A stretch of 64,000 nt of DNA from Pseudomonas sp. Irchel 3E13 (GCF_900187455.1 NZ_FYDX01000001.1:186001-250000), one strand, 5' to 3'; shown: positions 34,726 to 44,814, counted from the stretch's first letter. Translations and numbers: made by a program. The notes: generated from the sequence alone by a model not told the origin.

Positions 34726-35496
34726 ATGAGTCTTCACGGAAAAACCGCACTGGTCACCGGTTCCACCAGCGGCATCGGCCTGGGCATCGCCAAGGTCCTG
34801 GCCGCCGCCGGCGCCAATGTGCTGCTCAACGGCTTCGGCGACCCGACCGCGGCGCTGGCCGAAGTCGCCGGCCATGGCGGCAAGGTCGCCCATCACCCGG
34901 CTGACCTCGGCGACGTCGCCCAACTCGAAGCGCTGTTCGCTTACGCCGAAGCGGAATTCGGCGGCGTCGATATCCTGGTCAACAACGCCGGTATCCAGCA
35001 TGTCGCGCCGGTGGAGGAATTCCCGGTGGAGCGCTGGGACTCGATCATCGCCCTCAACCTCTCGGCGGTGTTCCACTGCACCCGCCTCGCCCTGCCGGGC
35101 ATGCGCGCGCGCAACTGGGGGCGGATCGTCAATATCGCCTCGGTGCATGGCCAGGTCGGCTCGGTGGGCAAGGTCGCTTATGTGGCGGCCAAGCACGGTG
35201 TGGTCGGGTTGACCAAAGTGGTCGGCCTGGAAACCGCGACCACGCCGATCACCTGCAACGCGATCTGCCCCGGCTGGGTGCTGACGCCGCTGGTGCAGAA
35301 GCAGATCGACGACCGCATCGCCAACGGCACCGACCCGCAGCAGGCGCAACACGATCTGCTGGCGGAGAAGCAGCCATCCGTGGCCTTCGTCACGCCGCAA
35401 CATCTGGGTGAGCTGGTATTGTTTCTCTGTAGTGAAGCCGGCAGCCAGGTGCGCGGCGCCGCCTGGAACATCGATGGCGGCTGGCTCGCCCAGTGA
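34726..35496 (+). CDS. bdhA: D-3-hydroxybutyrate dehydrogenase
   Basis: 256 residues, classical [15 protein letters not shown] nucleotide motif, [15 protein letters not shown], catalytic Ser in NIASVHG and the Y-x3-K pair in AYVAAKHG. The sequence pattern around NNAGIQHV and the C-terminal [13 protein letters not shown] is typical of bacterial 3-hydroxybutyrate dehydrogenases, which convert D-3-hydroxybutyrate and NAD to acetoacetate. It sits between the importer and, two genes on, acetoacetyl-CoA synthetase, giving a complete route into acetoacetyl-CoA. Confidence 0.92.
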   Translation: MSLHGKTALVTGSTSGIGLGIAKVLAAAGANVLLNGFGDPTAALAEVAGHGGKVAHHPADLGDVAQLEALFAYAEAEFGGVDILVNNAGIQHVAPVEEFPVERWDSIIALNLSAVFHCTRLALPGMRARNWGRIVNIASVHGQVGSVGKVAYVAAKHGVVGLTKVVGLETATTPITCNAICPGWVLTPLVQKQIDDRIANGTDPQQAQHDLLAEKQPSVAFVTPQHLGELVLFLCSEAGSQVRGAAWNIDGGWLAQ

Positions 35497-35563
35497 TCGA
35501 CGGGGCGAGCGACGCCCGCGGCTGACCGGCATGACTGACCCGAAAAACCTGCAAGGAGCCGCT

Positions 35564-36043
35564 ATGCGCCCGCTTTCCCTGACTGCCCTGTTCACCTTGT
35601 CGCTGGCGATCAGCCCGTTCGCCGTGGCCGCCAGCCTCAAGGATGTCGCCCCCTACCCGGAGGCCGAAAAAGGCTTCACCCGCCAGGTCATCCACCTGCC
35701 CGCCCAGGAAGACGAAAGCGCCTTCAAGCTCGAAGTGCTGGCCGGCAAGGAACTGCTGGTGGATTGCAACCGCCAGCGCCTCGGCGGCACGCTCGAAGAG
35801 AAAGACCTGCAAGGCTGGGGCTACCCCTACTACCGGCTGGAAAAAGTCTCCGGCCCGGCGTCGACCCTGATGGCCTGCCCCGACAAGAGCAAAACCAAAG
35901 CCTTCGTCCCGGTGATCGGCGACGGTTTCCTGCTGCGCTACAACAGCAAGCTGCCGGTGGTGGTCTACGTTCCTGAAGGGGTCGAGGTTCGCTACCGGAT
36001 CTGGTCGGCCTCCACCGAGGTGAAAAGCGCCAGCGTCGAATAA
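35564..36043 (+). CDS. eco: Ecotin, periplasmic serine protease inhibitor
   Basis: 159 residues from the ATG at 35564 with AAGGAG 5 bases upstream; a signal peptide ends AVAA (about residue 23). Ecotin hallmarks: AYP-like [15 protein letters not shown] with Cys68, the substrate-like loop STLMACPD with P1 Met103 and disulfide partner Cys105, and the C-terminal dimer strand VRYRIWSA. It inhibits chymotrypsin-fold proteases, including elastase and others, protecting the cell. Its place between hydroxybutyrate dehydrogenase and acetoacetyl-CoA synthetase is unrelated to its known function. Confidence 0.93.
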   Translation: MRPLSLTALFTLSLAISPFAVAASLKDVAPYPEAEKGFTRQVIHLPAQEDESAFKLEVLAGKELLVDCNRQRLGGTLEEKDLQGWGYPYYRLEKVSGPASTLMACPDKSKTKAFVPVIGDGFLLRYNSKLPVVVYVPEGVEVRYRIWSASTEVKSASVE

Positions 36044-36077
36044 ACTCAGAACAGGCCGTTGAACAAGGGGAATCGGC

Positions 36078-38039
36078 ATGAACGATGTGCTCTGGCGCCC
36101 AAGCGAGGCGCGTATTCAGGCAAGCCACATGGATCAGTTCCGCGGCGAGATCAATCGCCGGTTCAACCTCGGACTGGCCGACTACCACGACCTGCACCGC
36201 TGGAGCATCGAGCAGCGCCCGGCCTTCTGGCAGGCGCTGGCCGAGCGCTTCGGCGTGCGCTGGCAGCAACCTCCCACCCAGGTGCTGGAAGAAGGCCCGC
36301 GGATGCCCGATGCCCGCTGGTTTCCCGGCGCCACCCTGAATTTCGCCGAGCACCTGCTGCGCCGCCGTGATAACGCCACGGCACTGGTTTCAGTCCGCGA
36401 AGACGGCCAGCGTGTCACCCTCACTTACGCGGAACTGGCGGCTGAGGTTGCCGGTTTGCAACGGGCCTTCAAGGCCATCGGCATCGGCGTCGGCGACCGG
36501 GTCGCGGCGTGCATGCCCAACTCCTGGCAGACCGTGGTGGCGATGCTCGCCTGCACCAGCCTCGGCGCGATCTGGTCCAGTTCGTCGCCGGAGTTCGGCA
36601 CCCAGGGCATCGTCGAGCGCTTCGGCCAGATCGAGCCGAAACTGCTGCTGGTCTGCGCCGGCTACCAGTACGCCGGCAAATCCCTGTCCCAGGTGGACAA
36701 GATCAACGAGGTGCTGGCGGCCCTGCCCGCCCTCGAGCAGTTGCTGGTGGTGCCGTACAGTCGGGACGATATCCGCCCGGACGCCTTCCGTACCCCGGCC
36801 CGCATCAGCCTGTGGCAGGACTTTTATCAACGCGGCGACGAGCCCGAATTCGTCGCCCTGCCCTTCGATCATCCGCTGTACATCCTCTATTCCAGCGGCA
36901 CCACCGGCGTGCCCAAGTGCATCATCCACAGCGCCGGCGGCGTCTTGCTCCAGCACCTCAAGGAACACGGCCTGCACAACGACCTGCGCGAGGACGACTG
37001 CCTGTTCTACTACACCACTTGCGGCTGGATGATGTGGAACTGGCTGGTCAGCGGCCTGGCCCTCGGCGCCACGCTGGTGCTGTATGACGGTTCGCCCTTC
37101 CACCCGGCGCCGCAGCGCCTGCTCGACCTGATCGACGCCGAGGGCATCAGCGTCTTCGGCACCAGCGCCAAGTACCTGGCCGCGCTCGAACAGGCCGGCC
37201 TGCACCCACGCCACAGCCACCGCCTGGAGCGCCTGCGCCTGCTGCTGTCCACCGGCTCGCCGCTGTCGCCGCACAGCTACGATTATGTCTACCGCGACAT
37301 CAAGGATGATATTTGCCTGGTTTCCATGTCCGGCGGCACCGATATCGTCTCCTGCTTCGTCCTCGGCAACCCGACCCTGCCGGTGCGCCGCGGCGTGATC
37401 CAGTGCAAGGGCCTGGGCATGGCCGTCGAGGTGTGGAACGACCAGGGCCAGCCAGTGCTGGACGAAAAAGGCGAACTGGTCTGCATTCGGCATTTCCCGG
37501 CGATCCCCCTCGGTTTCTGGAACGACCCCGACGGCGAGCGCTTCAAGGCCGCGTATTTCAGCCAGTTCGACGGCGTCTGGTGCCAGGGCGACTACGCCGA
37601 GGAATTCAGCAACGGCAGCCTGGCGATCCATGGTCGCTCGGACGCCGTGCTCAACCCCGGCGGCGTGCGCATCGGCACCGCAGAGATCTACCGTCAGGTG
37701 GAAAAGGTCGAGCAAGTGCTGGACAGCATCGCCATCGGCCAGCAATGGCAACACGACGTGCGCGTGGTGCTGTTCGTCCGCCTGGCCGACGGCATGCAAC
37801 TGGATGACACCCTGCAGGCGCGGATCCGCAAGGTGATCCGCGACAACACCAGCGCCCGCCATGTCCCGGCGGTGATCGTGCAGGTGGCGGACATCCCGCG
37901 GACCATCAGCGGCAAGATCGTCGAGCTGGCGGTGCGCAACGTGGTTCACGGCCTGCCGGTGAAAAACACCGACGCCTTGGCCAATCCCCAGGCGCTGGAG
38001 CATTTTCGCGACCGCATCGAGCTGCGCGATCAGGCATAA
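36078..38039 (+). CDS. Acetoacetyl-CoA synthetase
   Basis: 653 residues, an adenylate-forming enzyme that activates acetoacetate with ATP and CoA. The P-loop-like [11 protein letters not shown], the SGGTDIVS motif, the [19 protein letters not shown] segment and the catalytic Lys in RTISGKIVE are intact. N-terminal [17 protein letters not shown] is typical of the acetoacetyl-CoA synthetase subfamily rather than acetyl-CoA synthetase. It completes the pathway after 3-hydroxybutyrate import and oxidation. It starts 34 bp after ecotin. Confidence 0.92.
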   Translation: MNDVLWRPSEARIQASHMDQFRGEINRRFNLGLADYHDLHRWSIEQRPAFWQALAERFGVRWQQPPTQVLEEGPRMPDARWFPGATLNFAEHLLRRRDNATALVSVREDGQRVTLTYAELAAEVAGLQRAFKAIGIGVGDRVAACMPNSWQTVVAMLACTSLGAIWSSSSPEFGTQGIVERFGQIEPKLLLVCAGYQYAGKSLSQVDKINEVLAALPALEQLLVVPYSRDDIRPDAFRTPARISLWQDFYQRGDEPEFVALPFDHPLYILYSSGTTGVPKCIIHSAGGVLLQHLKEHGLHNDLREDDCLFYYTTCGWMMWNWLVSGLALGATLVLYDGSPFHPAPQRLLDLIDAEGISVFGTSAKYLAALEQAGLHPRHSHRLERLRLLLSTGSPLSPHSYDYVYRDIKDDICLVSMSGGTDIVSCFVLGNPTLPVRRGVIQCKGLGMAVEVWNDQGQPVLDEKGELVCIRHFPAIPLGFWNDPDGERFKAAYFSQFDGVWCQGDYAEEFSNGSLAIHGRSDAVLNPGGVRIGTAEIYRQVEKVEQVLDSIAIGQQWQHDVRVVLFVRLADGMQLDDTLQARIRKVIRDNTSARHVPAVIVQVADIPRTISGKIVELAVRNVVHGLPVKNTDALANPQALEHFRDRIELRDQA

Positions 38040-38077
38040 TCGCCGGCTTTTACCCGCAACCCCGAGGCACCCGCATC

Positions 38078-38353
38078 ATGAAAGCACAGGCCCGACACAT
38101 CCTGGTCAAGACCGCAGAAGAGGCCGAGCAGCTCAAGCAGCGCATCGCCAAGGGCGAAGCCTTCGACGTGCTGGCGAAGAAATACTCCACCTGCCCGTCG
38201 GGCAAGCGCGGCGGCGATCTGGGTGAAGTACGTCCGGGCCAGATGGTGGGCGCGATCGACCAGGTGATATTCAAAAAGCCCCTGCGCACCGTGCATGGTC
38301 CGATCAAGAGCAAATTCGGCTATCACCTGGTGCAAACGTTCTATCGCGATTGA
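38078..38353 (+). CDS. Second small parvulin peptidyl-prolyl isomerase
   Basis: 91 residues, cytoplasmic single parvulin domain: KAQARHILVKTAEEAEQLK, STCPSGKRGGDLGEV, KFGYHLVQT. About half the residues match the parvulin at 27358. It follows acetoacetyl-CoA synthetase by 38 bp and may be co-transcribed. Confidence 0.9.
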   Translation: MKAQARHILVKTAEEAEQLKQRIAKGEAFDVLAKKYSTCPSGKRGGDLGEVRPGQMVGAIDQVIFKKPLRTVHGPIKSKFGYHLVQTFYRD

Positions 38354-38377
38354 GCACACTACAACGCGGGGGTGCAG

Positions 38378-38632
38378 TTACCCGGCGTCGCGCAGTTGAA
38401 CCACATTGTTCTGCTTGTCCAGCAGATCGCAGCGCAACTTGCTCACCAGGCTGGAAATGGCGCGGCTGCTGTTCAACTGCTCGACACGAATGCCGTTCAC
38501 CTGCAGGTCGACGCGCTGGCTGCGGTCGAACAACTGCACAGTCAGCGAATGATCAGCGGCCAAGGTGCAGCGGCAGCGAACCGGTAAAAAACTCTTCTCG
38601 ACGATATCGCGCAGTTCCAGCGTAGATAGCAT
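38378..38632 (-). CDS. DUF1652 family protein
   Basis: 84 residues from the ATG at 38632 (GGGAG 8 bases upstream; an ATG two codons earlier is too close to it). The motif MLSTLELRDIVEKSFLP, CRC and the FDRSQRV..QVNGI segment match DUF1652, a small family I associate with pseudomonads, of unknown function. It is convergent with the parvulin gene. Confidence 0.85.
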   Translation of the reverse strand: MLSTLELRDIVEKSFLPVRCRCTLAADHSLTVQLFDRSQRVDLQVNGIRVEQLNSSRAISSLVSKLRCDLLDKQNNVVQLRDAG

Positions 38633-38795
38633 GTCCATGACTCCCTGACTGTTGAAGGACTGCAGCTCCGAGCTCGCAGTGCGTCTTCAAGGATAGGCCA
38701 GCGCCTTGTTTGGTCTCAGAACATTTCCCAATAAGACATTGGGTTTTTCCGCTCACCTGATATTTCTGGCCGGCATCGTCCTGGCAAATCGTCTT

Positions 38796-39908
38796 TCAAC
38801 GCCCCGCTGACCTCAGGTAATTATCTCCGGATGAAGAGACCCGGGTTTTTATGGCCAAGGCAAATACACAACCCTCCAGATAAGGCTTGACCTCGGCCCA
38901 GGACTTCTTATCGGCAAAAAGACCTCTTAGCCTCTTCCCGGCGTCAACCACATCAGGATCATGTCTCATCAGCGTTTGCCTGGCGCTTTCGCTCGCATCG
39001 TCATCCTTGTGCTTGCCATGGTCCTGCCCCGCATAAGAGTGAAACTCTCTGATTCGCCCGAAGACCGCCTGTGTGCCGTCCGCGCATTTTTCCCCATTGA
39101 TTTCTTCACGACGGTCCACGTGCCCTTCGGCAAAACTGTCCTGGACAAGGTGCATCAGACTGCCGAGTGCCACTTCGTTGACATGAGCCCGCAGCCACGG
39201 GCGACCTACGGTGAACAGATCCTGCACCGTCTGGTCATTGCTGAAGTGCCGCTCCCAACCCTCGATGGGAATGTCCTTCAAGTAGGTTCCGAGCGAATAG
39301 GTGCCGTCCGCCACACCCCATGCGAACTCAGCCCACATCAGGATCTCAGCGCGAGTGACCTCTGCTGGCACCCCGTCCTGCGAAGCCATGGCGTGGAGAA
39401 ATTGCAGATCACCAAAATGCGAACGGCTGATGTAATTGCCCTTTCCCATATACGCCTGCGGGTTGCTCGCACTCTCCTCCTCGGCTTTGTTGAACAGATT
39501 GATCCAGCAGCGCGTCTGGGTGATGAAGCCAACCGAGTATTTGCCATTGCAGCCGCGTGTCTTCCCATCTTCGAGGCTGGGCATAAACACCGGGTCATCA
39601 TTCCAGCGCACGCCTGCGATCACATAGGGGCCAGCGTTCTCCAGATCCGGTGTATTGCAATATTTCCAGTCACCATCGCAGCCGAAGATTCGCTGGGTCA
39701 GTGCTTCATGCGCAGGATCGGCAAAGCTGTGTACTGCGGCGTCAAGGAACGGGACGGACGCTTTATAAATGACCCCCTGTGTCCTGGCCATTTCCCGTTC
39801 AGCAACTGTGCCGTTGGGAGAAAGCTGGAATGCGTGAGCCTGAAGCGCACAAACCGCTACAGAAAAGAAGCCAGCGGTTTGTCCCATTATTTTGATTGTC
39901 CGCTTCAT
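38796..39908 (-). CDS. Secreted phospholipase C / P1-nuclease-like protein
   Basis: 370 residues from the ATG at 39908. Signal peptide at 1-27 (FFSVAVCALQAHA). His/Asp-rich segments such as GSLMHLVQDSFAEGHVDRRE and FHSYAGQDHGKHKDDD resemble the zinc-binding helices of the PLC/S1-P1 nuclease superfamily, and an N-terminal FADPAHEALTQRIFGCDGD also fits. Six or more cysteines suggest disulfides. It may be related to the PlcB-type phospholipases of P. aeruginosa; this is a tentative assignment. Codon use is less GC-biased than in neighbouring genes, suggesting acquisition. It stands alone, with LysE-type exporter gene upstream on the same strand. Confidence 0.6.
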   Translation of the reverse strand: MKRTIKIMGQTAGFFSVAVCALQAHAFQLSPNGTVAEREMARTQGVIYKASVPFLDAAVHSFADPAHEALTQRIFGCDGDWKYCNTPDLENAGPYVIAGVRWNDDPVFMPSLEDGKTRGCNGKYSVGFITQTRCWINLFNKAEEESASNPQAYMGKGNYISRSHFGDLQFLHAMASQDGVPAEVTRAEILMWAEFAWGVADGTYSLGTYLKDIPIEGWERHFSNDQTVQDLFTVGRPWLRAHVNEVALGSLMHLVQDSFAEGHVDRREEINGEKCADGTQAVFGRIREFHSYAGQDHGKHKDDDASESARQTLMRHDPDVVDAGKRLRGLFADKKSWAEVKPYLEGCVFALAIKTRVSSSGDNYLRSAGR

Positions 39909-40075
39909 CAATACCGTCCTGGAAAAGTGGTAGCACCATGACGCCGCCGGCACGTCATGCCTGAGCTTGATTGCAACTAGATTGCGGCGAAAAGCCATCA
40001 ACGCAGAATAGCTCGGCACCTTGAGGTGTCGAAGGCAGGCTCCCCAAGGGGAGCGCATCGTACAGGCCAATGAAT

Positions 40076-40098
40076 GACGGCCCGGAAGGGCCGCCGTC
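40076..40098 (-). terminator. Stem-loop after LysE-family gene
   Basis: GACGGCCCGG-AAG-GGCCGCCGTC-like stem 10 bp after the stop codon at 40108. A T tract is not obvious. Confidence 0.5.
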
Positions 40099-40107
40099 GA
40101 GCACATC

Positions 40108-40734
40108 TCAGCCCCGCCGCGCCGCCAGCAACCCCAGCCCCGCACAACCCAACAACCCGGCGCTGACCCGGTTGAACACCCGCCGCGGCCCGGGCTGGTT
40201 GAACCAGCGTTGCAGGTAGGCGCCGAGCCAGGCGTAGATGCCGATCGCCAGCCATTCCAGCATCAGGAACATCACGCCGAGCCAGAGCAGTTGCTCGCTG
40301 ACTGGCACGGCGCTGTCTATCACGACGAACTGCGGCAGGAAGGCGGTGAAGATCAAGATGGCTTTCGGATTTCCCGCCGCCACGAAAAACTCCTGCCGCG
40401 CCAGCCGCATCACCCCGCCGTTGCGCTCTCCCACCGGTCCGCTCTGCCCGACCGGCGCCCGCCACAGTTGCCAGGCGATGTAGAACAGGTAGAACGCGCC
40501 CACCACCTTGATTACCAGGAACAGGTATTCGCTGGTGTGCAGCAGCACCGCCAGGCCCAGCGCCGCCAGGACGATCATCCCGGCGAAGGCGAACAGCCGG
40601 CCGACGCCCGCCGCGCAGGCGGTGCGCAAGCCGTAGCGGCTGGCGTTGTTCAGCGATAGCAGGTTGTTCGGCCCGGGCGCCATGTTCAGGGCGAAGCAGG
40701 CGGGGATGAATAGCGCAAGGGTGGCGAGGTCCAT
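40108..40734 (-). CDS. LysE/RhtB family amino acid exporter
   Basis: 208 residues with six predicted membrane helices. The signature MAPGPNNLLSLNNASRYGLR at the end of helix 1 and NPKAILIFTAFLPQF in the middle identify the LysE/RhtB superfamily, which exports amino acids such as homoserine, threonine or lysine. The substrate is unknown. It is a monocistronic gene with a GGAG-like ribosome site. Confidence 0.9.
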   Translation of the reverse strand: MDLATLALFIPACFALNMAPGPNNLLSLNNASRYGLRTACAAGVGRLFAFAGMIVLAALGLAVLLHTSEYLFLVIKVVGAFYLFYIAWQLWRAPVGQSGPVGERNGGVMRLARQEFFVAAGNPKAILIFTAFLPQFVVIDSAVPVSEQLLWLGVMFLMLEWLAIGIYAWLGAYLQRWFNQPGPRRVFNRVSAGLLGCAGLGLLAARRG

Positions 40735-40828
40735 GGCGGGCTCCTGTGGGTGATGGGCAAGCTTCCCCGGCGCGCTGGCCCACCGTCAAGTGCGGTGAAG
40801 CCAACGCGTCATGCACCTGCCGCGGCAC

Positions 40829-43273
40829 TCACCACTGATGCGTGTAGCTCGCTGTCAGCACCGTGCCCGGCGCCGGCAGGTGGCTGGTGTTGGTGCTGTT
40901 GCGCATCAACTGGCTGTACAGCGGGTAGTAGTCGCGGTTGAACAGGTTCTGGATGCCGACGCTGACCTGGTCATCGGCGCTCAGCCGGTATTGGCTGATG
41001 AGGTCCACGGTGGCATAGCCGTCGACCTTGCGCCGGCCAAAGCTGGCAACGCCGTCGAGGCGATAGTCGTCGCTGTCGAACCAGGTCAGCTGGGCACGGT
41101 GGCTCCAGTCCTCATCAGGTTTGTACTGCACGTAGGCCGTGACTTTCAGCGGCGGGATGCGGTAGCCGGTCATGTCTTGCCAGTCGCCGTTGTCCGGTTT
41201 CTCGCGGCCCTTGAGCCAACTGAACGAGCCGCCTGCGCCCCAGCGTTCATCGGCGGTCAGCCAGTCGGCGCTGCCTTCGACGCCGTAGATGCGCTCCTGG
41301 GTGCGAGTGAGGATCAGGCCGTTGTTGAAGCTCTGCACGTCTCCCAGCTTGGAGGTGGTGTAGAACAGCGCGAGGCTCGCCAGGGTCTGTTCACCCACGG
41401 CGCCACGCCAGCCGAGCTCGTAGTTGTTGGTCTTGACCGGCTCCAGGTTCGAGGAGTCGATATCGAAACCGCGTCGGGCGTTGCGTATCTGCACGCCGAT
41501 GTCCGGCAACTGGAAGCCCTGGCTGAAGGCCGCGTACAGCGTCTGCCCCGCCACTGGCGAGTAGCTGAGGCTGATGTTGGACAGCAAGGCGTCGTAGTTG
41601 ACCTCGCCGCCGGCGACGGTCACCGGCGAAGTGGCAGTGGATTCCGAGAGCGGCACAAAGTCGTCGTAGCGCGCCGTGGCGTACTCGTAGCGAATGCCGC
41701 CCTCCACCGACCATTGCTCGTTGAACTTGTGCTGCAACTGGGCGAAGCCGCCCAGGCTGCGGGTGGTCAGGTCGGGCATGTAGCTGAGTTTGCCGATCTT
41801 CTCGAAGACCCGGCCGCCGCTGGCATCGAATACCCGTGGATCGAAGATATCGATGGGCATGTCGCTGCGTTCATGGTTGAAGTCCGCGCCCCACAGCAGT
41901 TCGGTGTCGCCGGCTTGGCCCAGCGGCGTGCGCAGGGTCACGCGGCTGCCGAACACTTCGCTGTTCTGCGTCACCTGGTCGACATTGCGCCCGCGCGTGG
42001 CCACGCCGCGGGCGTCGAACGGGGTAAAGCGGGTGAAGAAGTCACGGTAGTAAATCTGCGCGTTGAGCGTACTGCCGAGCACATCGGCGTGGGCATATTC
42101 CAGGTTGAGCAAGGTGTTCTTGATCTGGTTCTGCTCATCCAGCGACAACCCGGACAGCGGCTGCGCCGCCACCGAGCCAGGCGGCAGGCGTGACACGGAG
42201 GGATCGGCGGTGTAGTCGGTGTCCTGGTCGGCGTTGTAGTGGCTGGCGGAGAGCTGGATGCGCTGCTCGTCATCGATGCGCAGGCCCAGTTTGCCGCCGA
42301 TGTTGAAGGCGTTGGCATCGAACAGGTCGCCCTGGCTGGGCTCGGGGGCAATGCGTTTGCCGTTGGCATCGTAGGACGCGCCGATATGCCGGGCACCGAA
42401 GTCCAGCGCGTAGTCCACCGGCCCTTGCGCGCCGGAAAAATGCTGCTGCAACTGACCGCCAAGGCCGTCGCGGCCCAGCCGGCTAAGGGGCGACACCGCC
42501 GTCAGGCTGGTCTCGGCGCGGGTTTCGCCGCCCGCCGGGCGAGTGGTGATGGAGATGATGCCGCCGGTTGCGCCCGCACCGTAGATCGCGCTGCTGCCAC
42601 GAATCACTTCGACACGCTCGATCAACGCCGGGTCAATGTTCGCCAGGTTGCGCGACGAGTCGCGGTTGGTGTTCAGCGGCACGCCGTCCACCAGCACCAG
42701 CATGGTCCGCCCGCGCAGGGTCTGGCCGTAGTCGGTAATGGTGCGGCTGGAGTCGGCCATGCCGGGAATGCTCTTCGCCAGCACGGTGGCCAGGCTGTCC
42801 GAGCCCTGGCGCAATTGCTCCAGTTGCTCACGCTCGAGCACATTGACTTGGCGGGCCTGCGGCACTAGGTTGCTGCTGGTCCGGGACGAGGTGATTTCCA
42901 GGCTGGACAGCTCGACGGCAGCATCCGCGCTGGCCGGCACTTCCACAGGTTCCGCGGCGCCCGGCACGACGATGAAAGTGTGCTCGTCACGCTCCTGCGC
43001 TTTCAGGCCGCTGTTGCCCAGCAATTGGCGCAGGGCCTGTTCCAGGGTGTAGCGCCCCTTGAGCGCCGGGGCCGCCTTGCCCGCGGTCGCCTCGCCAGCG
43101 AAGAGGATCTGCGCATTGGCCTGGCGCGCCAGGGTGTTGAGCGATTTTTCAAGCGATGCCGCCGGCATGTCGACCTCCAGCACCGCGGACTGCGCCAGGG
43201 CGAACGGACTCGAGAGCAGGCCGGCAGCCAGCAGTGACAGGGGCAACGGCGCGCGTAAAAGGAACTGACTCAC
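40829..43273 (-). CDS. TonB-dependent siderophore receptor with signalling domain
   Basis: 814 residues from a GTG start at 43273, chosen because GGAG lies 8 bases upstream; a longer ATG start at 43330 lacks one. After the signal peptide (ALAQS, near residue 27) comes an STN/secretin-type signalling domain (about 30-105, LEKSLNTLARQANAQILF), a plug (about 130-255 with DGVPLNTNRDSSRNLANIDP and RGSSAIYGAGATGG), and a 22-strand barrel ending in ASYTHQW. The STN domain signals ligand arrival to the FecR protein encoded upstream. The ligand is a ferric siderophore by analogy; which one cannot be told. Confidence 0.9.
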   Translation of the reverse strand: MSQFLLRAPLPLSLLAAGLLSSPFALAQSAVLEVDMPAASLEKSLNTLARQANAQILFAGEATAGKAAPALKGRYTLEQALRQLLGNSGLKAQERDEHTFIVVPGAAEPVEVPASADAAVELSSLEITSSRTSSNLVPQARQVNVLEREQLEQLRQGSDSLATVLAKSIPGMADSSRTITDYGQTLRGRTMLVLVDGVPLNTNRDSSRNLANIDPALIERVEVIRGSSAIYGAGATGGIISITTRPAGGETRAETSLTAVSPLSRLGRDGLGGQLQQHFSGAQGPVDYALDFGARHIGASYDANGKRIAPEPSQGDLFDANAFNIGGKLGLRIDDEQRIQLSASHYNADQDTDYTADPSVSRLPPGSVAAQPLSGLSLDEQNQIKNTLLNLEYAHADVLGSTLNAQIYYRDFFTRFTPFDARGVATRGRNVDQVTQNSEVFGSRVTLRTPLGQAGDTELLWGADFNHERSDMPIDIFDPRVFDASGGRVFEKIGKLSYMPDLTTRSLGGFAQLQHKFNEQWSVEGGIRYEYATARYDDFVPLSESTATSPVTVAGGEVNYDALLSNISLSYSPVAGQTLYAAFSQGFQLPDIGVQIRNARRGFDIDSSNLEPVKTNNYELGWRGAVGEQTLASLALFYTTSKLGDVQSFNNGLILTRTQERIYGVEGSADWLTADERWGAGGSFSWLKGREKPDNGDWQDMTGYRIPPLKVTAYVQYKPDEDWSHRAQLTWFDSDDYRLDGVASFGRRKVDGYATVDLISQYRLSADDQVSVGIQNLFNRDYYPLYSQLMRNSTNTSHLPAPGTVLTASYTHQW

Positions 43274-43348
43274 GTACTGCACTCCACGAAATAAGGGGAC
43301 ATGGAGATAGCCGTCACCAGTCGCGCGCAACCCTACCCCGTGACGACA

Positions 43349-44176
43349 TTATTTTTTCACCCGCGCCGTGATCAGCACCGAACCGTCGGCGGCAGTGTTC
43401 ACGGTCAGCGGCAGAATTCCCGGCAGCAAGGCCAGCAGCCGGTCGACATGGCCGCTGTCGAACACGCCGGACACCGGCAGGCTGTCCAGCCCCGGGCCGC
43501 TCAGCCGGATCGGCTGCGCGTGGTAGCGCTGGATGACGCCGATCACTTCGGCCAGCGGCGTGCTTTCGAAGATCAGTTGACCGTTGCGCCACGCCCCCAC
43601 CTCACCGGCGTCGGCCCGCGCCACCGGCTCCAGTCGCCCCGCATGCACACGCACCTGCTGGCCAGACTCGAGCAGACTGGACGCCTCGCCAGCACGCACC
43701 GCGACCCGCCCTTCGGCGACGGTGACCCGCACATCGTCGCCCTGGCGACTGACATTGAAGCGCGTGCCCACTACCCGCACCTGCGCGGGCCCTGCGTCCA
43801 CCAGGAAAGGTCGGTAGACCCTCGGCGACACCTCGAACAGCGCCTGCCCACGGCGAAGTTCGCTGCGGCGGCTGAGCAGGTGCCAACTGACCGTCAGCTC
43901 GCTGGCACTGTCCAGCGCCACCTGGCTGCCGTCGGCCAGTTGCAGGGTCTGCCGTTGGCCGACCTGGGTCAGGTAATGCTCGCTGTGATACGCCGGATCG
44001 AGCCAGGCCACTCCCGCCAACAGCGCCAACGACAACAGGCCGACGTGGGTCGCCTTGAGCCGCTTCTTGCGTGGCGCCGGGTCCGGCATCGGGAAGCGCT
44101 GCTTGAGCGCCTCACGCAGTTGGGCGATGGCCTGGTCTTCCTCGATGTACTTGCCCGGTCTGGGGTTACCGCTCAT
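43349..44176 (-). CDS. fecR: FecR-type anti-sigma factor
   Basis: 275 residues. N-terminal cytoplasmic sigma-binding part, one membrane helix at about residues 45-60 (HVGLLSLALLAGVAWL), then a periplasmic FecR domain with LADGSQVALDSASELTV and VVGTRFNV. It would relay the signal from the STN domain of the receptor to the sigma factor. The start overlaps the stop of the sigma factor gene (ATGA), and the receptor follows after 75 bp. Confidence 0.9.
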   Translation of the reverse strand: MSGNPRPGKYIEEDQAIAQLREALKQRFPMPDPAPRKKRLKATHVGLLSLALLAGVAWLDPAYHSEHYLTQVGQRQTLQLADGSQVALDSASELTVSWHLLSRRSELRRGQALFEVSPRVYRPFLVDAGPAQVRVVGTRFNVSRQGDDVRVTVAEGRVAVRAGEASSLLESGQQVRVHAGRLEPVARADAGEVGAWRNGQLIFESTPLAEVIGVIQRYHAQPIRLSGPGLDSLPVSGVFDSGHVDRLLALLPGILPLTVNTAADGSVLITARVKK

Positions 44177-44706
44177 GAAGCCACCTCGCGGCCCAAATAC
44201 TCGCGGCAGGCGGCCATGCCCAGGCGCAGGTGTTTTTCGACGGTCTTCAGGGAAATACCGAGACGTTCAGCCACCTCGGCTTGCGGCAGTTCATGGATCT
44301 TGTGCATGACAAACACCATCTGGCAGCGCGGCGGCAGGTTCTCGACGGCCTGGATCAGCCGGTCCAGGGTTTGCGCGGCGTCCAGTTGACGCTCATGGCT
44401 GGCGATCCCGGCATCCACCTCGGGCAACTCAGGCACCGCGACAAGCCAGGTCTGGCGGCGGCGGTCACTGCGGTAGCGGCTGACGGCGTTGTCATGGGTG
44501 ATCTTGCGCAATAGCGCCAGCGGCGTGCGCACGCCCTCTTTCTCGTGCTTTTCCAGCAGTTGCACGCACACGTCGTGGACCACTTCGCGAGCGAAGCCCC
44601 GCTCACCGAAACGGCGGCGAACATGCTCCACCAGTTCGTCGTAATGACGAACCAGGGTGGACAACAACGAGGGTTTCGGGGGATCGGCCTGCACGGTGAC
44701 CTGCAC
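44173..44706 (-). CDS. fecI: FecI-type ECF sigma factor
   Basis: 177 residues with sigma region 2 (ERGFAREVVHDVCVQLLEK) and region 4 (ENLPPRCQMVFVMHKIHELP, ERLGISLKTVEKHL). It should direct transcription of the adjacent receptor when released by FecR. It leads the sigma, anti-sigma, receptor operon, and a Fur-like box precedes it. Confidence 0.9.
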   Translation of the reverse strand: MQVTVQADPPKPSLLSTLVRHYDELVEHVRRRFGERGFAREVVHDVCVQLLEKHEKEGVRTPLALLRKITHDNAVSRYRSDRRRQTWLVAVPELPEVDAGIASHERQLDAAQTLDRLIQAVENLPPRCQMVFVMHKIHELPQAEVAERLGISLKTVEKHLRLGMAACREYLGREVAS

Positions 44707-44747
44707 GGGGAAACAAGGCCCGGGGTGGGCATTGGGTGCAGGAGTAT

Positions 44748-44768
44748 AAATACGAATCTATTTCATTT
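44748..44768 (-). promoter_or_regulatory. Fur-box-like palindrome upstream of fecI
   Basis: The 21-bp imperfect palindrome reads AAATGAAATAGATTCGTATT(T) on the minus strand, matching the AAATGAnAAnGATTnTCATT type of iron box. It lies about 40 bp upstream of the sigma-factor start in an otherwise AT-rich stretch, so iron-repressed expression is expected. Confidence 0.6.
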
Positions 44769-44814
44769 GAATAGGTTTGTGTCGGGACGGGTGTGCTGAC
44801 CGAGTGCTGAGTGC

